DNA of 64,000 nt from Methylorubrum rhodinum (GTDB lineage Bacteria > Pseudomonadota > Alphaproteobacteria > Rhizobiales > Beijerinckiaceae): NCBI RefSeq assembly GCF_014199935.1, contig NZ_JACHOP010000012.1:62001-126000 (forward strand), in the 5' to 3' direction. Shown here piece by piece: positions 26,213-34,339 of this stretch. How positions within the stretch are numbered: the first letter of the stretch is position 1; each line of letters opens with the position of its first letter. The translations under genes and the position numbers were made by a program. Under the pieces are notes generated by a model. It searched no databases. It was not told the origin of the DNA and saw only the letters and a program-made list of their open reading frames with translations.

Positions 26213-27511
26213 ATGCACATCGTCGACCGTCGGCTCAATCCAGGCGGAAAGAGCCTCCCCAACCGCCAGCGCTTCCTGCGCCGGGTCAAGGACGTCGCTC
26301 AGCGGGCGGTGCGCGAATCCGCCCGCGAGAAGGACATCAAGGATCTCGGCAAGGACGGGCGCATCACCGTGCCGGGCGACGGGGTGCGCGAGCCGCGCTT
26401 CTCGCGCCAGCCCGGCACGGGGCATCAGGACTACATCCTGCCGGGCAACAAGACCTACGTGGAGGGCGACCGGATCGAGCGCCCGCCGGGCGGCGGGGGG
26501 GGCGGCGGCGCGGGCGAAGGCGGCGACGGCTCGGAGAACAGCGAGGACGCCTTCCACTTCGTGCTGACGCGCGAGGAATTTCTGGACCTCTTCCTCGAAG
26601 ACCTCGAACTGCCCGACCTCGCCAAGAGGCGGCTCGCCATCGTCGAGACCGAGGGGCTGCGCCGGGCCGGCTACACCGTCTCGGGCTCACCCGCGAACCT
26701 CGCGCTGTCGCGCACCTTGCGCAACTCGATGTCCCGCCGCATCGCCCTCAAGCGGCCCAAGCTCGAGGAGATGGCGGCCTTGGAGGCCGAGGTCGCCGAG
26801 GCCAGGGAGGCGGACGACCCGCGCCTGCCCGACCTGCTGCTGAAGCTCGAAGCGCTGCGCGAGCGCTCGAAGCGCATCCCCTACGTCGATCCGATCGACC
26901 TGCGCTTCCGCCGGTTCGAGCCCTATCCGAAGCCGATCGCCCAGGCCGTGATGTTCTGCCTGATGGACGTCTCGGGCTCGATGACCGAGCACATGAAGGA
27001 CCTCGCGAAGCGCTTCTACATCCTGCTGCACATCTTCCTGACGCGCCGCTACAAGCACGTCGAGATCGTCTTCATCCGCCACACCGACAAGGCAACGGAG
27101 GTGGACGAGGAGACCTTCTTCGGCTCCCGCGAGACCGGCGGCACGCTGGTTTCCTCCGCGCTCGTCGAGATGAAGCGGATCGTGGCCGAGCGCTACTCGC
27201 CCGACGACTGGAACATCTACGCGGCGCAGGCCTCCGACGGCGACAACGTGTCCTCCGACGGGCCGACCTCGACGGAACTGCTGCGCGCCCACATCCTGCC
27301 AGCCTGCCAGCACTTCGCCTATCTGGAAGTCGGCGACGAGAACGGCCCCCGCGCCGGCTTCGTCGAGCACCGCACCACCCTGTGGCGGACCTACGAGGCG
27401 CTGGCCAAGGCGGGCGAGCCGCTGGCGATGCGCAAGGTCAACCACCGCCGCGACATCTACCCGGTCTTCCGCGAGCTGTTCGGCCGCAAGGACGCGAAGG
27501 CGGAGGCGTAA
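26213..27511 (+). CDS. yeaH: DUF444/YeaH-YhbH family protein (VWA-like)
   Basis: 432 residues from ATG 26213 (MHIVDRRLNPGGKSLPNRQRFL), which is the conserved N-terminus of the family; a longer upstream start is unlikely. A Gly-rich linker (PGGGGGGGAGEGG) is followed by a von Willebrand A-type domain whose MIDAS-like motif is CLMDVSGSM, then GGTLVSSALVEMKRI. Partner of PrkA in stress responses; biochemical role unsettled. 91 bases separate it from prkA. Confidence 0.94.
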   Translation: MHIVDRRLNPGGKSLPNRQRFLRRVKDVAQRAVRESAREKDIKDLGKDGRITVPGDGVREPRFSRQPGTGHQDYILPGNKTYVEGDRIERPPGGGGGGGAGEGGDGSENSEDAFHFVLTREEFLDLFLEDLELPDLAKRRLAIVETEGLRRAGYTVSGSPANLALSRTLRNSMSRRIALKRPKLEEMAALEAEVAEAREADDPRLPDLLLKLEALRERSKRIPYVDPIDLRFRRFEPYPKPIAQAVMFCLMDVSGSMTEHMKDLAKRFYILLHIFLTRRYKHVEIVFIRHTDKATEVDEETFFGSRETGGTLVSSALVEMKRIVAERYSPDDWNIYAAQASDGDNVSSDGPTSTELLRAHILPACQHFAYLEVGDENGPRAGFVEHRTTLWRTYEALAKAGEPLAMRKVNHRRDIYPVFRELFGRKDAKAEA

Positions 27512-27518
27512 GAGCTCT

Positions 27519-27602
27519 TCCCCTCCCCACAGATCTCGGGCTTGCCCGAAATCTGCATCATGTTAGCCAGGATCGGGCAGGCCCGATCCTGGGTGCGGGG
27601 AG
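27519..27602. repeat. Nested palindromic element after yeaH
   Basis: Between outer arms CCTCCCC and GGGGAGG sit two hairpins: 27529-27553 (imperfect, centred on TCGGGCTTGCCCGA) and 27568-27591 (perfect 11-bp arms CAGGATCGGGC/GCCCGATCCTG, loop AG). Non-coding. Probably a dispersed palindromic repeat; it directly abuts copy A of the repeat family described at 27604-27695. Confidence 0.7.
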
Positions 27603-27603
27603 G

Positions 27604-27695
27604 TGTCAGGGGTGGGGGTCGAGCAGAGGGCACCTTGAGCGGTTCCTCCTGAACCACCCCCACCCCCTTCCCCCTCCCCGCAAGGGGGAGGGGAG
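27604..27695. repeat. Dispersed intergenic repeat, copy A
   Basis: Copy of a ~100-base element found three times in this window (also 35368-35476 and 59272-59382). Shared blocks are GGGGTGGGGGTCG, a GCAGA(A/G)GGCACC core, GAACCACCCCC and the closing palindrome CTCCCCGCAAGGGGGAG. This copy lacks the first palindrome of the other two. It lies ~15 bases before the spoVR start. Confidence 0.85.
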
Positions 27696-27710
27696 AACGC
27701 GTCGAGGAGA

Positions 27711-29291
27711 ATGGCCGGGATGGTGACCAGCCTGAACCGCACGAAGTCCGCAGCGCCGCCGGCCGGCGAGCTGCTGTTTTCCGGCAACGACTGGGACTTC
27801 CACACGATCCGGCGCATCCACGACGCCTGCGAGGCGGTGGCCGGGCCGGAACTCGGCCTGTCCTGGTACCCGAACCAGATCGAGATCATCACCGCCGAGC
27901 AGATGCTCGACGCCTATGCCTCGATCGGCATGCCGCTGTTCTACAAGCACTGGTCGTTCGGCAAGCACTTCGCCCAGCAGGAGGCGAGCTACCGCCGCGG
28001 CCTGATGGGGCTCGCCTACGAGATCGTCATCAACTCCGATCCGTGCATCTCCTACGTCATGGAGGAGAACACGGCGACGATGCAGACGCTCGTGATCGCG
28101 CATGCCGCCTTCGGCCATAACCACTTCTTCAAGAACAACTATCTGTTCAAGCAGTGGACCGACGCGGAGGGCATCCTCGACTACCTCGACTTCGCCAAGG
28201 GCTACATCAGCCGCTGCGAGGAGCGCTATGGCCATGGGGCCGTCGAGCAGGTTCTCGACGCGGCCCATGCTCTGATGAGCCAGGGCGTCCACCGCTATCC
28301 CCGCAAGAAGCGGCCGGATCTCGCCAGCGAGCAGCGGCGCGAGCGCGAGCGGGAAGAACACGGCGAGCAGATCTACAACGACCTCTGGCGCACGCTGCCC
28401 GCCAAGGCGGGTGCGGCCAAGGGCGACCCGGCGCTGGAGCGGCGCAAGGCGCTGCTCGAACTGCCGCAGGAGAACATCCTCTACTTCCTTGAGAAGGTCG
28501 CCCCGCGCCTGCGCCCCTGGCAGCGCGAGATCCTGCGCATCGTGCGCCTCGTGGCGCAGTATTTCTACCCGCAGCGCCAGACCAAGGTGATGAACGAGGG
28601 CTGCGCCACCTACTGCCACTACCGGATCATGAATGCGCTGTCGCAGAAGGGGCAGCTCAGCGAGGCGGCCTATCTCGAGTTCCTGACCTCGCACACCAAC
28701 GTCATCCGCCAGCCGAACTTCGACGACCGCTCCTTCGGCGGCCACAACCCGTACGCCCTGGGCTTCGCCATGATGCAGGACATCGCCCGCATCGTGGAGC
28801 AGCCGACCCAGGAGGACCGCGAGTGGTTCCCCGACATCGCCGGCACCGGGGACGCCATGTCGGTGCTGCGCGATTGCTGGGAGAATTACCGCGACGAGAG
28901 CTTCATCGCGCAATTCCTGTCGCCGAAGCTCATGCGCGACATGCGCCTGTTCCACGTGACCGACGATCCCGACGAGCCGGAGATGCGCGTCGAGGCGATC
29001 CACGACGAGCGCGGCTATCGCAAGATGCGCCGCTCGTTTGCCCGGCAATACGACGTGGCGTGGCTCGATCCCGACATCGAGGTGGTGGACGTCGATCTGG
29101 AGGGCGACCGCAAGCTCATCCTCCACCACAAGGCGCTCAACCGCATCACCCTGCAGAAGGAGGATGCCCGGCGCGTGCTCCAGCACCTCGCCGACCTGTG
29201 GGGCTACGACGCGGTGCTGAAGGAGGTCGACCCGGCCTCCGGCGCCGTGCTCGTGGAGCACGCGGCGAGCGCGCGGCCGATCTTCTTCTGA
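27711..29291 (+). CDS. spoVR: SpoVR family protein
   Basis: 526 residues, a typical length. SpoVR core: LFSGNDWDFHTIRRIHDACEAVA, LSWYPNQIEIITAEQMLDAYASIGMPLFYKHWSFGK, LVIAHAAFGHNHFFKNNYLF, RQTKVMNEGCATYCHYRIM. Another ATG at 27720 is possible. In Bacillus SpoVR acts in spore cortex formation; in Gram-negatives (YcgB) it accompanies PrkA and DUF444 and its function is unknown. A repeat element separates it from yeaH, but the three genes still form the standard module. It converges with the JetAB pair. Confidence 0.95.
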   Translation: MAGMVTSLNRTKSAAPPAGELLFSGNDWDFHTIRRIHDACEAVAGPELGLSWYPNQIEIITAEQMLDAYASIGMPLFYKHWSFGKHFAQQEASYRRGLMGLAYEIVINSDPCISYVMEENTATMQTLVIAHAAFGHNHFFKNNYLFKQWTDAEGILDYLDFAKGYISRCEERYGHGAVEQVLDAAHALMSQGVHRYPRKKRPDLASEQRREREREEHGEQIYNDLWRTLPAKAGAAKGDPALERRKALLELPQENILYFLEKVAPRLRPWQREILRIVRLVAQYFYPQRQTKVMNEGCATYCHYRIMNALSQKGQLSEAAYLEFLTSHTNVIRQPNFDDRSFGGHNPYALGFAMMQDIARIVEQPTQEDREWFPDIAGTGDAMSVLRDCWENYRDESFIAQFLSPKLMRDMRLFHVTDDPDEPEMRVEAIHDERGYRKMRRSFARQYDVAWLDPDIEVVDVDLEGDRKLILHHKALNRITLQKEDARRVLQHLADLWGYDAVLKEVDPASGAVLVEHAASARPIFF

Positions 29292-29326
29292 GCCCCGGCA
29301 CCCCGGAAGACGGAGGCTCCGCGCGG

Positions 29327-29968
29327 TCAGCCCGCGGGACCCCTCCCCTCCCCCGCGGCGGCCCAGGCGCGGACCTGATCCATCCAGGCATCCGGCGAGA
29401 GCACAGCGATGCCGGGCATCACGGTGAGCGGGGTCACGCGTTCCAGCCGGTCGCGCTCGCCGAGCCGCAGGGCGCCCTTGCGGGCAAACAGGCGCAGGAT
29501 CTCGATGAGCCGGGCCTCGTCGGGCGGGTCGGAGCGGGCGGCGGAGCGGATCGAGTCGGCGATGTCGTCGGTGGTGCAGTCCACCGTGCCGTCGGTGGCG
29601 ACGCGCGAATCGCGAAGCCCCTCCTCGTAGGCGAGCCGCAGCGCCAGCAGCACCAGCGTCTCGTCCTTGCGCAGGCGCTCGCTCTGCGCGTCGTGGCGCA
29701 CGCCGTCGGGCGGCAGGCTCAAGAAAACCATCTGGTCGCGGTGGGCGACCTCGAAGCGGTAGCCGAGGCAGGCGAAGTAGTCGCGGAAGAACGGCGCGTA
29801 GTGGCGGGCCAGCTCGTAGGAGCGACCGATGCCGGGCGTCGCCGCGTAGACGCACTGGCCCTTCAGCATCACCTGAAGCGCGCGGGTCAGCTCCTCCTCG
29901 CTCGGGGCGGGGCTGCCGGGCGGGGGCGGCTCGTCCCCGTCGAGGATGGCGCGGAAGGCGTCGAGCAT
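29327..29968 (-). CDS. jetB: DUF4194 protein, JetB-like (KITE subunit of Wadjet/MksBEF)
   Basis: 213 residues. The family pattern is visible: ALQVMLKGQCVYAATPGIGRSYELARHYAPFFRDYFACLGYRFEV, followed by RLRKDETLVLLALRLAYEEG, a double winged-helix KITE-like arrangement. In complete Wadjet systems JetB pairs with the kleisin JetA and the SMC ATPase JetC to extrude plasmid DNA for cutting by JetD. It starts four bases after the jetA-like stop, so the two are co-expressed. Downstream on the same strand there is no room for jetC or jetD: spoVR ends 35 bases away on the other strand. Confidence 0.75.
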   Translation of the reverse strand: MLDAFRAILDGDEPPPPGSPAPSEEELTRALQVMLKGQCVYAATPGIGRSYELARHYAPFFRDYFACLGYRFEVAHRDQMVFLSLPPDGVRHDAQSERLRKDETLVLLALRLAYEEGLRDSRVATDGTVDCTTDDIADSIRSAARSDPPDEARLIEILRLFARKGALRLGERDRLERVTPLTVMPGIAVLSPDAWMDQVRAWAAAGEGRGPAG

Positions 29969-29972
29969 GGGG

Positions 29973-31388
29973 CTATCGGGTCTGGACGGCGGGTCGGCGG
30001 CTCTTCGCCTCGGCGACGCGCTCGATCGAGAAGTCGGGGCAGTCGATCCAGCCGTTGGAGAGCCGGCCCTCGCCCGGCGCGAGGCGGTAGCGGGCGCGTA
30101 AGGAACCGTCGAACAGCACGTCGATCTCGCGCAGGCGCTGGAACACCACGAAGGCATCGACGTCGGCAATCGTGATGTCGGAGCCGCGTAAACGACGGCC
30201 CGGCGCGAGGTGCGCATCGAGGAAGGCGGCGATGCGCTCCGGCGTCACGGTGGTGCGGCGGCGGAAGGCGTCCTTGGCCAGGACGAAGGCCTCGATCGCC
30301 GGATCGGTCTCGATCTCCGGCAGCGGCTCGGATTCGATGGCGCGGCGCGGCATCCGCGGGTTGGTGAGCTGCGGCGGACCGATCGGGGGGCGCAGCAGCG
30401 ACACCTCCGGGACCGGCATGGCGGGAAACGCATCTTCGGGCGCCGCGCCGGCCGCGCGGAGCGCCGCGGCGGCGCGCTCGATCCGGGCGGAATCGCGCGG
30501 CTCGCGATAGCGCAAAGTCGCCGCCATGCGCCGCTCCAGCCGGGCGACGACCGAGGCGACGGCGTCGAGATGCGGATCGAGCCCCTCGAAGATCGCCAGG
30601 ATCTCAACGAGGTCGGTGCGCGCCATCCGCTCGGCGGCCGGCAGATCGCCGGCCCGGCCCTCGCGCAGGTTGCCCTCGGCGAGCGCGCGGAGCGTCAGCG
30701 GATCGCGCAGGGCGCGCCCCGCCTCGCGGACGATGCCGGAGCGGAAGCGGAACGGATTGAAGCGGGTGTGGAGCGTCCGGTAGTCGGAGACGAGGTGACG
30801 CTCGACGAATTCCTCGAAGTAGAGCCGGAGCGCCGCGCCGACGTTTGGCTCGCGCAGGATGCGCTCCTCAACCTTGCGCAGGCCTCCCGCCAATCCGCGC
30901 AGGTGGGCCAGGAAGGTGCGGGCGGCTTTCGCCGCATTGCGCAGGGCCTCCGAGCGGTCGGCCGGGCTGGCGATGGCGCTCTCCAGCGCCCCCAGGACCT
31001 CCAGCACGGCGCCGCCGTAGGAGCGCGTCTCGCCCCGGTCGATCCGGGCCAGCTCCTCGATCAGCAGGCGGGCCTCGGGGTCGAAATCCACGACCGGCAC
31101 GTAGCGCTCGCGCCGCTCGACCAGCCAGCCCGCCTCCACCAGCCGGCGGTAGACGTAGGAGCGGCGCTCGATGGGGTCGGCGGGCGCGGTCTCGTCGTCG
31201 GCGATCTCGGCCTGCGACCAGCCGCCTGAGAACTCGCCGATGGCCACGATCAGGTCAGCCTTGCGCAGGGGCTCGGCACTGTCCCCGAACACCGTGGCGT
31301 GCAGGTGCAGCAGCAGGGCCGCGTTGAAGACGCGGCTCGGCGCGGCGAGCGGGCGGAAGAGGTCGTCGGCGAGATGGGTGAACAGCAT
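29973..31388 (-). CDS. jetA: JetA-family protein (kleisin subunit of Wadjet/MksBEF)
   Basis: 471 residues from ATG 31388. The N-terminus MLFTHLADDLFRPLAAPSRV and the helical region YVYRRLVEAGWLVERRERYVPVVDFDPEARLLIEEL match the JetA/DUF5716 family; the middle holds RAARTFLAHLR-type helices and FVERHLVSDYRTLHTRFNPFRFR. JetA is the kleisin-like bridge of the bacterial anti-plasmid SMC complex. Only JetA and JetB are present; no SMC ATPase (JetC) or Toprim nuclease (JetD) lies within the window. It is divergent from a HAD phosphatase gene with ~110 bases between. Confidence 0.75.
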   Translation of the reverse strand: MLFTHLADDLFRPLAAPSRVFNAALLLHLHATVFGDSAEPLRKADLIVAIGEFSGGWSQAEIADDETAPADPIERRSYVYRRLVEAGWLVERRERYVPVVDFDPEARLLIEELARIDRGETRSYGGAVLEVLGALESAIASPADRSEALRNAAKAARTFLAHLRGLAGGLRKVEERILREPNVGAALRLYFEEFVERHLVSDYRTLHTRFNPFRFRSGIVREAGRALRDPLTLRALAEGNLREGRAGDLPAAERMARTDLVEILAIFEGLDPHLDAVASVVARLERRMAATLRYREPRDSARIERAAAALRAAGAAPEDAFPAMPVPEVSLLRPPIGPPQLTNPRMPRRAIESEPLPEIETDPAIEAFVLAKDAFRRRTTVTPERIAAFLDAHLAPGRRLRGSDITIADVDAFVVFQRLREIDVLFDGSLRARYRLAPGEGRLSNGWIDCPDFSIERVAEAKSRRPAVQTR

Positions 31389-31496
31389 GATGGGCCTTGG
31401 GGGAGCCAAAGCCCGGCCTCCCCCGCAGGTCAATGCCGTGCAGGTGCATCGCCTTCGCCTGCCATCCGTTGTCCCGTGAGACTTCCGGAGGCCGCC

Positions 31497-32171
31497 ATGC
31501 GCATCGAGACCGTCTTCCTGTTCGACCTCGACGGCACGCTCGTCGACAGCGTCTACCAGCACGTGCTGGCCTGGAAGGAGGCGCTCGACGAGGAGGGAAT
31601 CCCGCTCTCGGTCTGGCGCATCCACCGCAAGATCGGGATGAGCGGCGGGCTGTTCACCAACCAGCTCCTACGCGAGACCGGGCTCGACATGGATCCCGAG
31701 CGCATCGACCGGCTGCGCCGCCTGCACGCGGCGGCCTATGGCCGGCTCTCGAAGGGCGTGGTGCCGCTGCCCGGCGCCAAGGAATTGCTCACGACGCTCA
31801 CCGACAACCGCATCCCCTGGGCCATCGCGACCAGCGGGCGGATGGAGACGGCGAGCCACAACCTCGTCGCGCTGGGCGTCGATCCGGCCCGCGTGCCGGT
31901 GGTGACCCGCGACGACGTGAAATACGCCAAGCCCGATCCCGACCTGTTCCTCGCGGCGGCCGAGCGCCTGAACGCGCCGATCGAGCATTCGGTGATCGTC
32001 GGCGACTCGATCTGGGACATGCTGGCGGCTCGGCGCTGCCGCGGCCTCGGGGTCGGCCTGCTCTCCGGCGGCTACGGCACGGAAGAACTGGAGCGCTCGG
32101 GCGCGGTCCGGGTCTACGACGATCCCGCCATGCTGCTCGACCATCTCGACGAGGTCGGCGGGCGGCGCTGA
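31497..32171 (+). CDS. HAD-family phosphatase
   Basis: 224 residues from ATG 31497. Motif I is VFLFDLDGTLVDS (Asp10 and Asp12), motif II AIATSGR, the lysine of motif III in VKYAKPDPDLFLAAAERL, motif IV SVIVGDSIWDM. The cap insertion between motif I and II is of the beta-phosphoglucomutase/phosphoglycolate type. Substrate unknown. Monocistronic as far as can be seen. Confidence 0.9.
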   Translation: MRIETVFLFDLDGTLVDSVYQHVLAWKEALDEEGIPLSVWRIHRKIGMSGGLFTNQLLRETGLDMDPERIDRLRRLHAAAYGRLSKGVVPLPGAKELLTTLTDNRIPWAIATSGRMETASHNLVALGVDPARVPVVTRDDVKYAKPDPDLFLAAAERLNAPIEHSVIVGDSIWDMLAARRCRGLGVGLLSGGYGTEELERSGAVRVYDDPAMLLDHLDEVGGRR

Positions 32172-32394
32172 GGCCTACCCGTACAGCCAAGGTTAATCCG
32201 GTGCGTGGGCTCACGTTCCAGTGATTTGGAACTCGTCCGGCCAAGCTGACGATTGGCTGAATGGCCGGTTGAACGCGCGTTCATGCGGCAGGACGTAGCA
32301 TCAGCTTCATCGATACAGGATTGAACCGATTCCGCTGCACCGCCGTTGGGGTGCCATCGGATCGATGATCCAACCTTTCGGAGCGTATGACGCA

Positions 32395-32781
32395 ATGAAG
32401 AAGCTCGCAGTCCTCTCCGCCGCCGCCGTGCTGGGCGTCGGCGCCCTGACCTCGACCGGCGCCGAGGCGCGCTGGCGTGGCGGTGGCGGCGGCGCGATCG
32501 CCGCCGGCGTGATCGGCGGCCTCGCCGCGGGCGCGCTCGTCGGTGCCGCCGCCTCGAACAGCTACGGCTACGGCGGTGGCTATTACGGTGGCGGCTATGG
32601 CGGCGGTTACGGCTACGCCCCGGCCTATGGCTACAGCTACGCCCGTCCCGCCTACGGCTACCGCAGCGTCGGCTACTACGACGACGGCTACTACGCGCCG
32701 CGTCGTGCCTACCGCCGCGCCTATTACGGCGGCGGCTACGGTTACGGCGGTGGTTACGGCGGCTACGGCTACGGCTGGTAA
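32395..32781 (+). CDS. Secreted Gly/Tyr-rich protein
   Basis: 128 residues from ATG 32395, with a clear signal peptide (MKKLAVLSAAAVLGVGALTS, cleavage near AEA|RW). A short glycine-zipper-like hydrophobic stretch (IAAGVIGGLAAGALVGAAA) is followed by a tail dominated by Gly and Tyr in GYGGGYYGGGYGGGYGY-like repeats, with few other residues. Such proteins are common in Methylobacteriaceae; they may be envelope or surface components. Function unknown. An in-frame ATG at 32365 is less likely because it precedes the signal. A terminator follows at 32808. Confidence 0.8.
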   Translation: MKKLAVLSAAAVLGVGALTSTGAEARWRGGGGGAIAAGVIGGLAAGALVGAAASNSYGYGGGYYGGGYGGGYGYAPAYGYSYARPAYGYRSVGYYDDGYYAPRRAYRRAYYGGGYGYGGGYGGYGYGW

Positions 32782-32807
32782 CACCCCTCGCCCCCCGGCG
32801 TGAGGCA

Positions 32808-32838
32808 GGCCGCGTCCCGAAAGGGGCGCGGCCTTTTT
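32808..32838 (+). terminator. Rho-independent terminator
   Basis: An 11-bp GC-rich stem with one G-T pair, from GGCCGCGTCCC to GGGGCGCGGCC, with a GAAA tetraloop, is followed by five T. It ends the Gly/Tyr-rich gene and, read the other way, could also serve the convergent CoA-ester lyase gene. Confidence 0.88.
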
Positions 32839-32845
32839 CGTGGTG

Positions 32846-33772
32846 TCAGGCTTTCGAGCCCGCGTCGCGGCTGCCCGCATCGCGACTGCCCGCGTCGCGG
32901 GCCGCGATCGTCTCCGACCACACCACGGAGCGCCGCGCCATGCCGATATGCTGGCGCTCGTACATGCGGCCCTCGACCTTGATCGCCGCGCGCTTGGCGT
33001 TCTCCGGCAGGTTGAACGCGTCGATGACGAGGCGGGCGCGGCGCACCTCCTCCTCGGTCGGGGCGAACGAGGTGTTGGCGGGCTCCAGCTGGTTCGGATG
33101 GATCAGCGTCTTGCCGTCGAAACCGAGGTCTCGCGCCTGCCGGCATTCCACGCGGCAGCCGTCCACGTCCGAGATGTCGTTCCACACGCCGTCGAGGATG
33201 GTCAGGCCCTCGGCCCGCGCGGCGGCGAGCGTCAGCATGATCCAGGGCAGCATCGGCACCCGGCCCGGCACGAGCTGCGCCCAGGTGTCCTTGGCCAGAT
33301 CGTTGGTGCCGAGCACGAAGCAGGTGAGCCGGGTGCGCCTGTCGCGCCGGGCCTTGGCGATCTCGTGGATGTTGAGGATCGCCGCCGGCGTCTCGATCAT
33401 CGCCCAGACGGCGATGGATTCGGGGGCGTCCAGCGCCTCGAGATGGTCGGCGATGCTCTCCAGCACGGCGGGCGACGACACCTTCGGCATCAGGATCGCG
33501 TCGGGCTTGGCCTCGATCGCCGCGCGCAGATCGCCCTCGCCCCAGGGGGTCTGCGGGGCGTTCACGCGGATCACGAGTTCGCGATGGCCGTAGCCGCCGC
33601 CCTTCACCGCGGCGCAGACCTGCTCGCGGGCCAGTTCCTTCTCCTCCATCGACACCGCGTCCTCGAGGTCGAGGATCAGCGAATCGGCCGGAAGGGTCTT
33701 GGCCTTCTCGAGCGCCCGGGCGTTCGAGCCCGGCATGTAGAGCACGCTGCGGCGCAACCGCAAATCCGACAT
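32846..33772 (-). CDS. CoA-ester lyase, HpcH/HpaI aldolase (CitE-like) family
   Basis: 308 residues from ATG 33772. Characteristic segments: RRSVLYMPGSNARALEKAKTL, DSLILDLEDAVSMEEKELAR, LVIRVNAP, AVWAMIETPAAILNIHEIA, and GFDGKTLIHPNQLEPAN. Metal ligands are the Glu of MIETP and an Asp in GVWNDISDVDG. Members cleave or hydrolyse malyl-CoA, citramalyl-CoA and related esters; this is not the long MclA type of the serine cycle. Its C-terminus carries three DAGSR repeats encoded by a 15-base tandem repeat. Likely role in C4/C5 CoA-ester metabolism. Confidence 0.86.
   Translation of the reverse strand: MSDLRLRRSVLYMPGSNARALEKAKTLPADSLILDLEDAVSMEEKELAREQVCAAVKGGGYGHRELVIRVNAPQTPWGEGDLRAAIEAKPDAILMPKVSSPAVLESIADHLEALDAPESIAVWAMIETPAAILNIHEIAKARRDRRTRLTCFVLGTNDLAKDTWAQLVPGRVPMLPWIMLTLAAARAEGLTILDGVWNDISDVDGCRVECRQARDLGFDGKTLIHPNQLEPANTSFAPTEEEVRRARLVIDAFNLPENAKRAAIKVEGRMYERQHIGMARRSVVWSETIAARDAGSRDAGSRDAGSKA
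32858..32902. repeat. 15-base tandem repeat (x3) inside the CoA-ester lyase 3' end
   Basis: Three adjacent 15-base units (on the plus strand GCCCGCGTCGCGGCT and variants) encode the repeated pentapeptide DAGSR near the protein C-terminus. The period is a multiple of three, so copy-number changes keep the frame. The unit is itself nearly palindromic. Confidence 0.9.
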
Positions 33773-33949
33773 CGATGGTCTCCTCCGTAAAGCCGATCCG
33801 TCAGGCCGGCGCCTTTGCCGCACCGCACCATTTTGCATACGGAATACGGGAGAACCGGTTCGGTTGGAAGCGGCCGGGCGCGGTTCTACCTTAACCACGC
33901 GGCCGGCGACCGCCAGAGGCCGCACTTTCTCTCTTGTCCGGAGTCACCC

Positions 33950-34339
33950 ATGCCCCTCATGCGCTTCGACCTCATGGAAGGCCGCAGCGACGCCGAGCTC
34001 AAAGCTCTGCTCGACGCGGCGCACGAGGCGATGCTGGAGGCGTTCAACGTGCCCCCCGGCGACCGCTACCAGATCGTCACCGAGCACAAGCCGACCCGGA
34101 TGATCGTGGAGGATACCGGCCTCGACATCCCGCGCACGAAGGACGTCGTCGTGGTGCAGATGATCACCCGGCCGCGGGGGCGTGAGAAGAAGGAGCTGTT
34201 CTACCGGCTGCTCACCGAGAAGCTCCAGGCCGCCTGCGGGATCGCGCCCGCCGACGTGATGGTCTCGACGGTGGAGAACACCGACGAGGATTGGTCCTTC
34301 GGCCACGGCCGGGCGCAGTTCCTCACCGGGGAATTGTGA
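33950..34339 (+). CDS. Tautomerase family protein
   Basis: 129 residues starting MPLMRFDLMEGRS, with the Pro directly after Met that acts as general base once Met is removed. The PF14552-like pattern continues with LLDAAHEAMLEAFNVPPGDRYQIVTEH and ELFYRLLTEKLQAACGI. Substrate unknown. Its 3' end overlaps the convergent LysR gene by 17 bases. Confidence 0.87.
   Translation: MPLMRFDLMEGRSDAELKALLDAAHEAMLEAFNVPPGDRYQIVTEHKPTRMIVEDTGLDIPRTKDVVVVQMITRPRGREKKELFYRLLTEKLQAACGIAPADVMVSTVENTDEDWSFGHGRAQFLTGEL

Noticed and set aside
27519..27695. CRISPR-like array
   Set aside because: The repeats are palindromic, unequal in spacing and few; there are no regular spacers or cas genes in the window.
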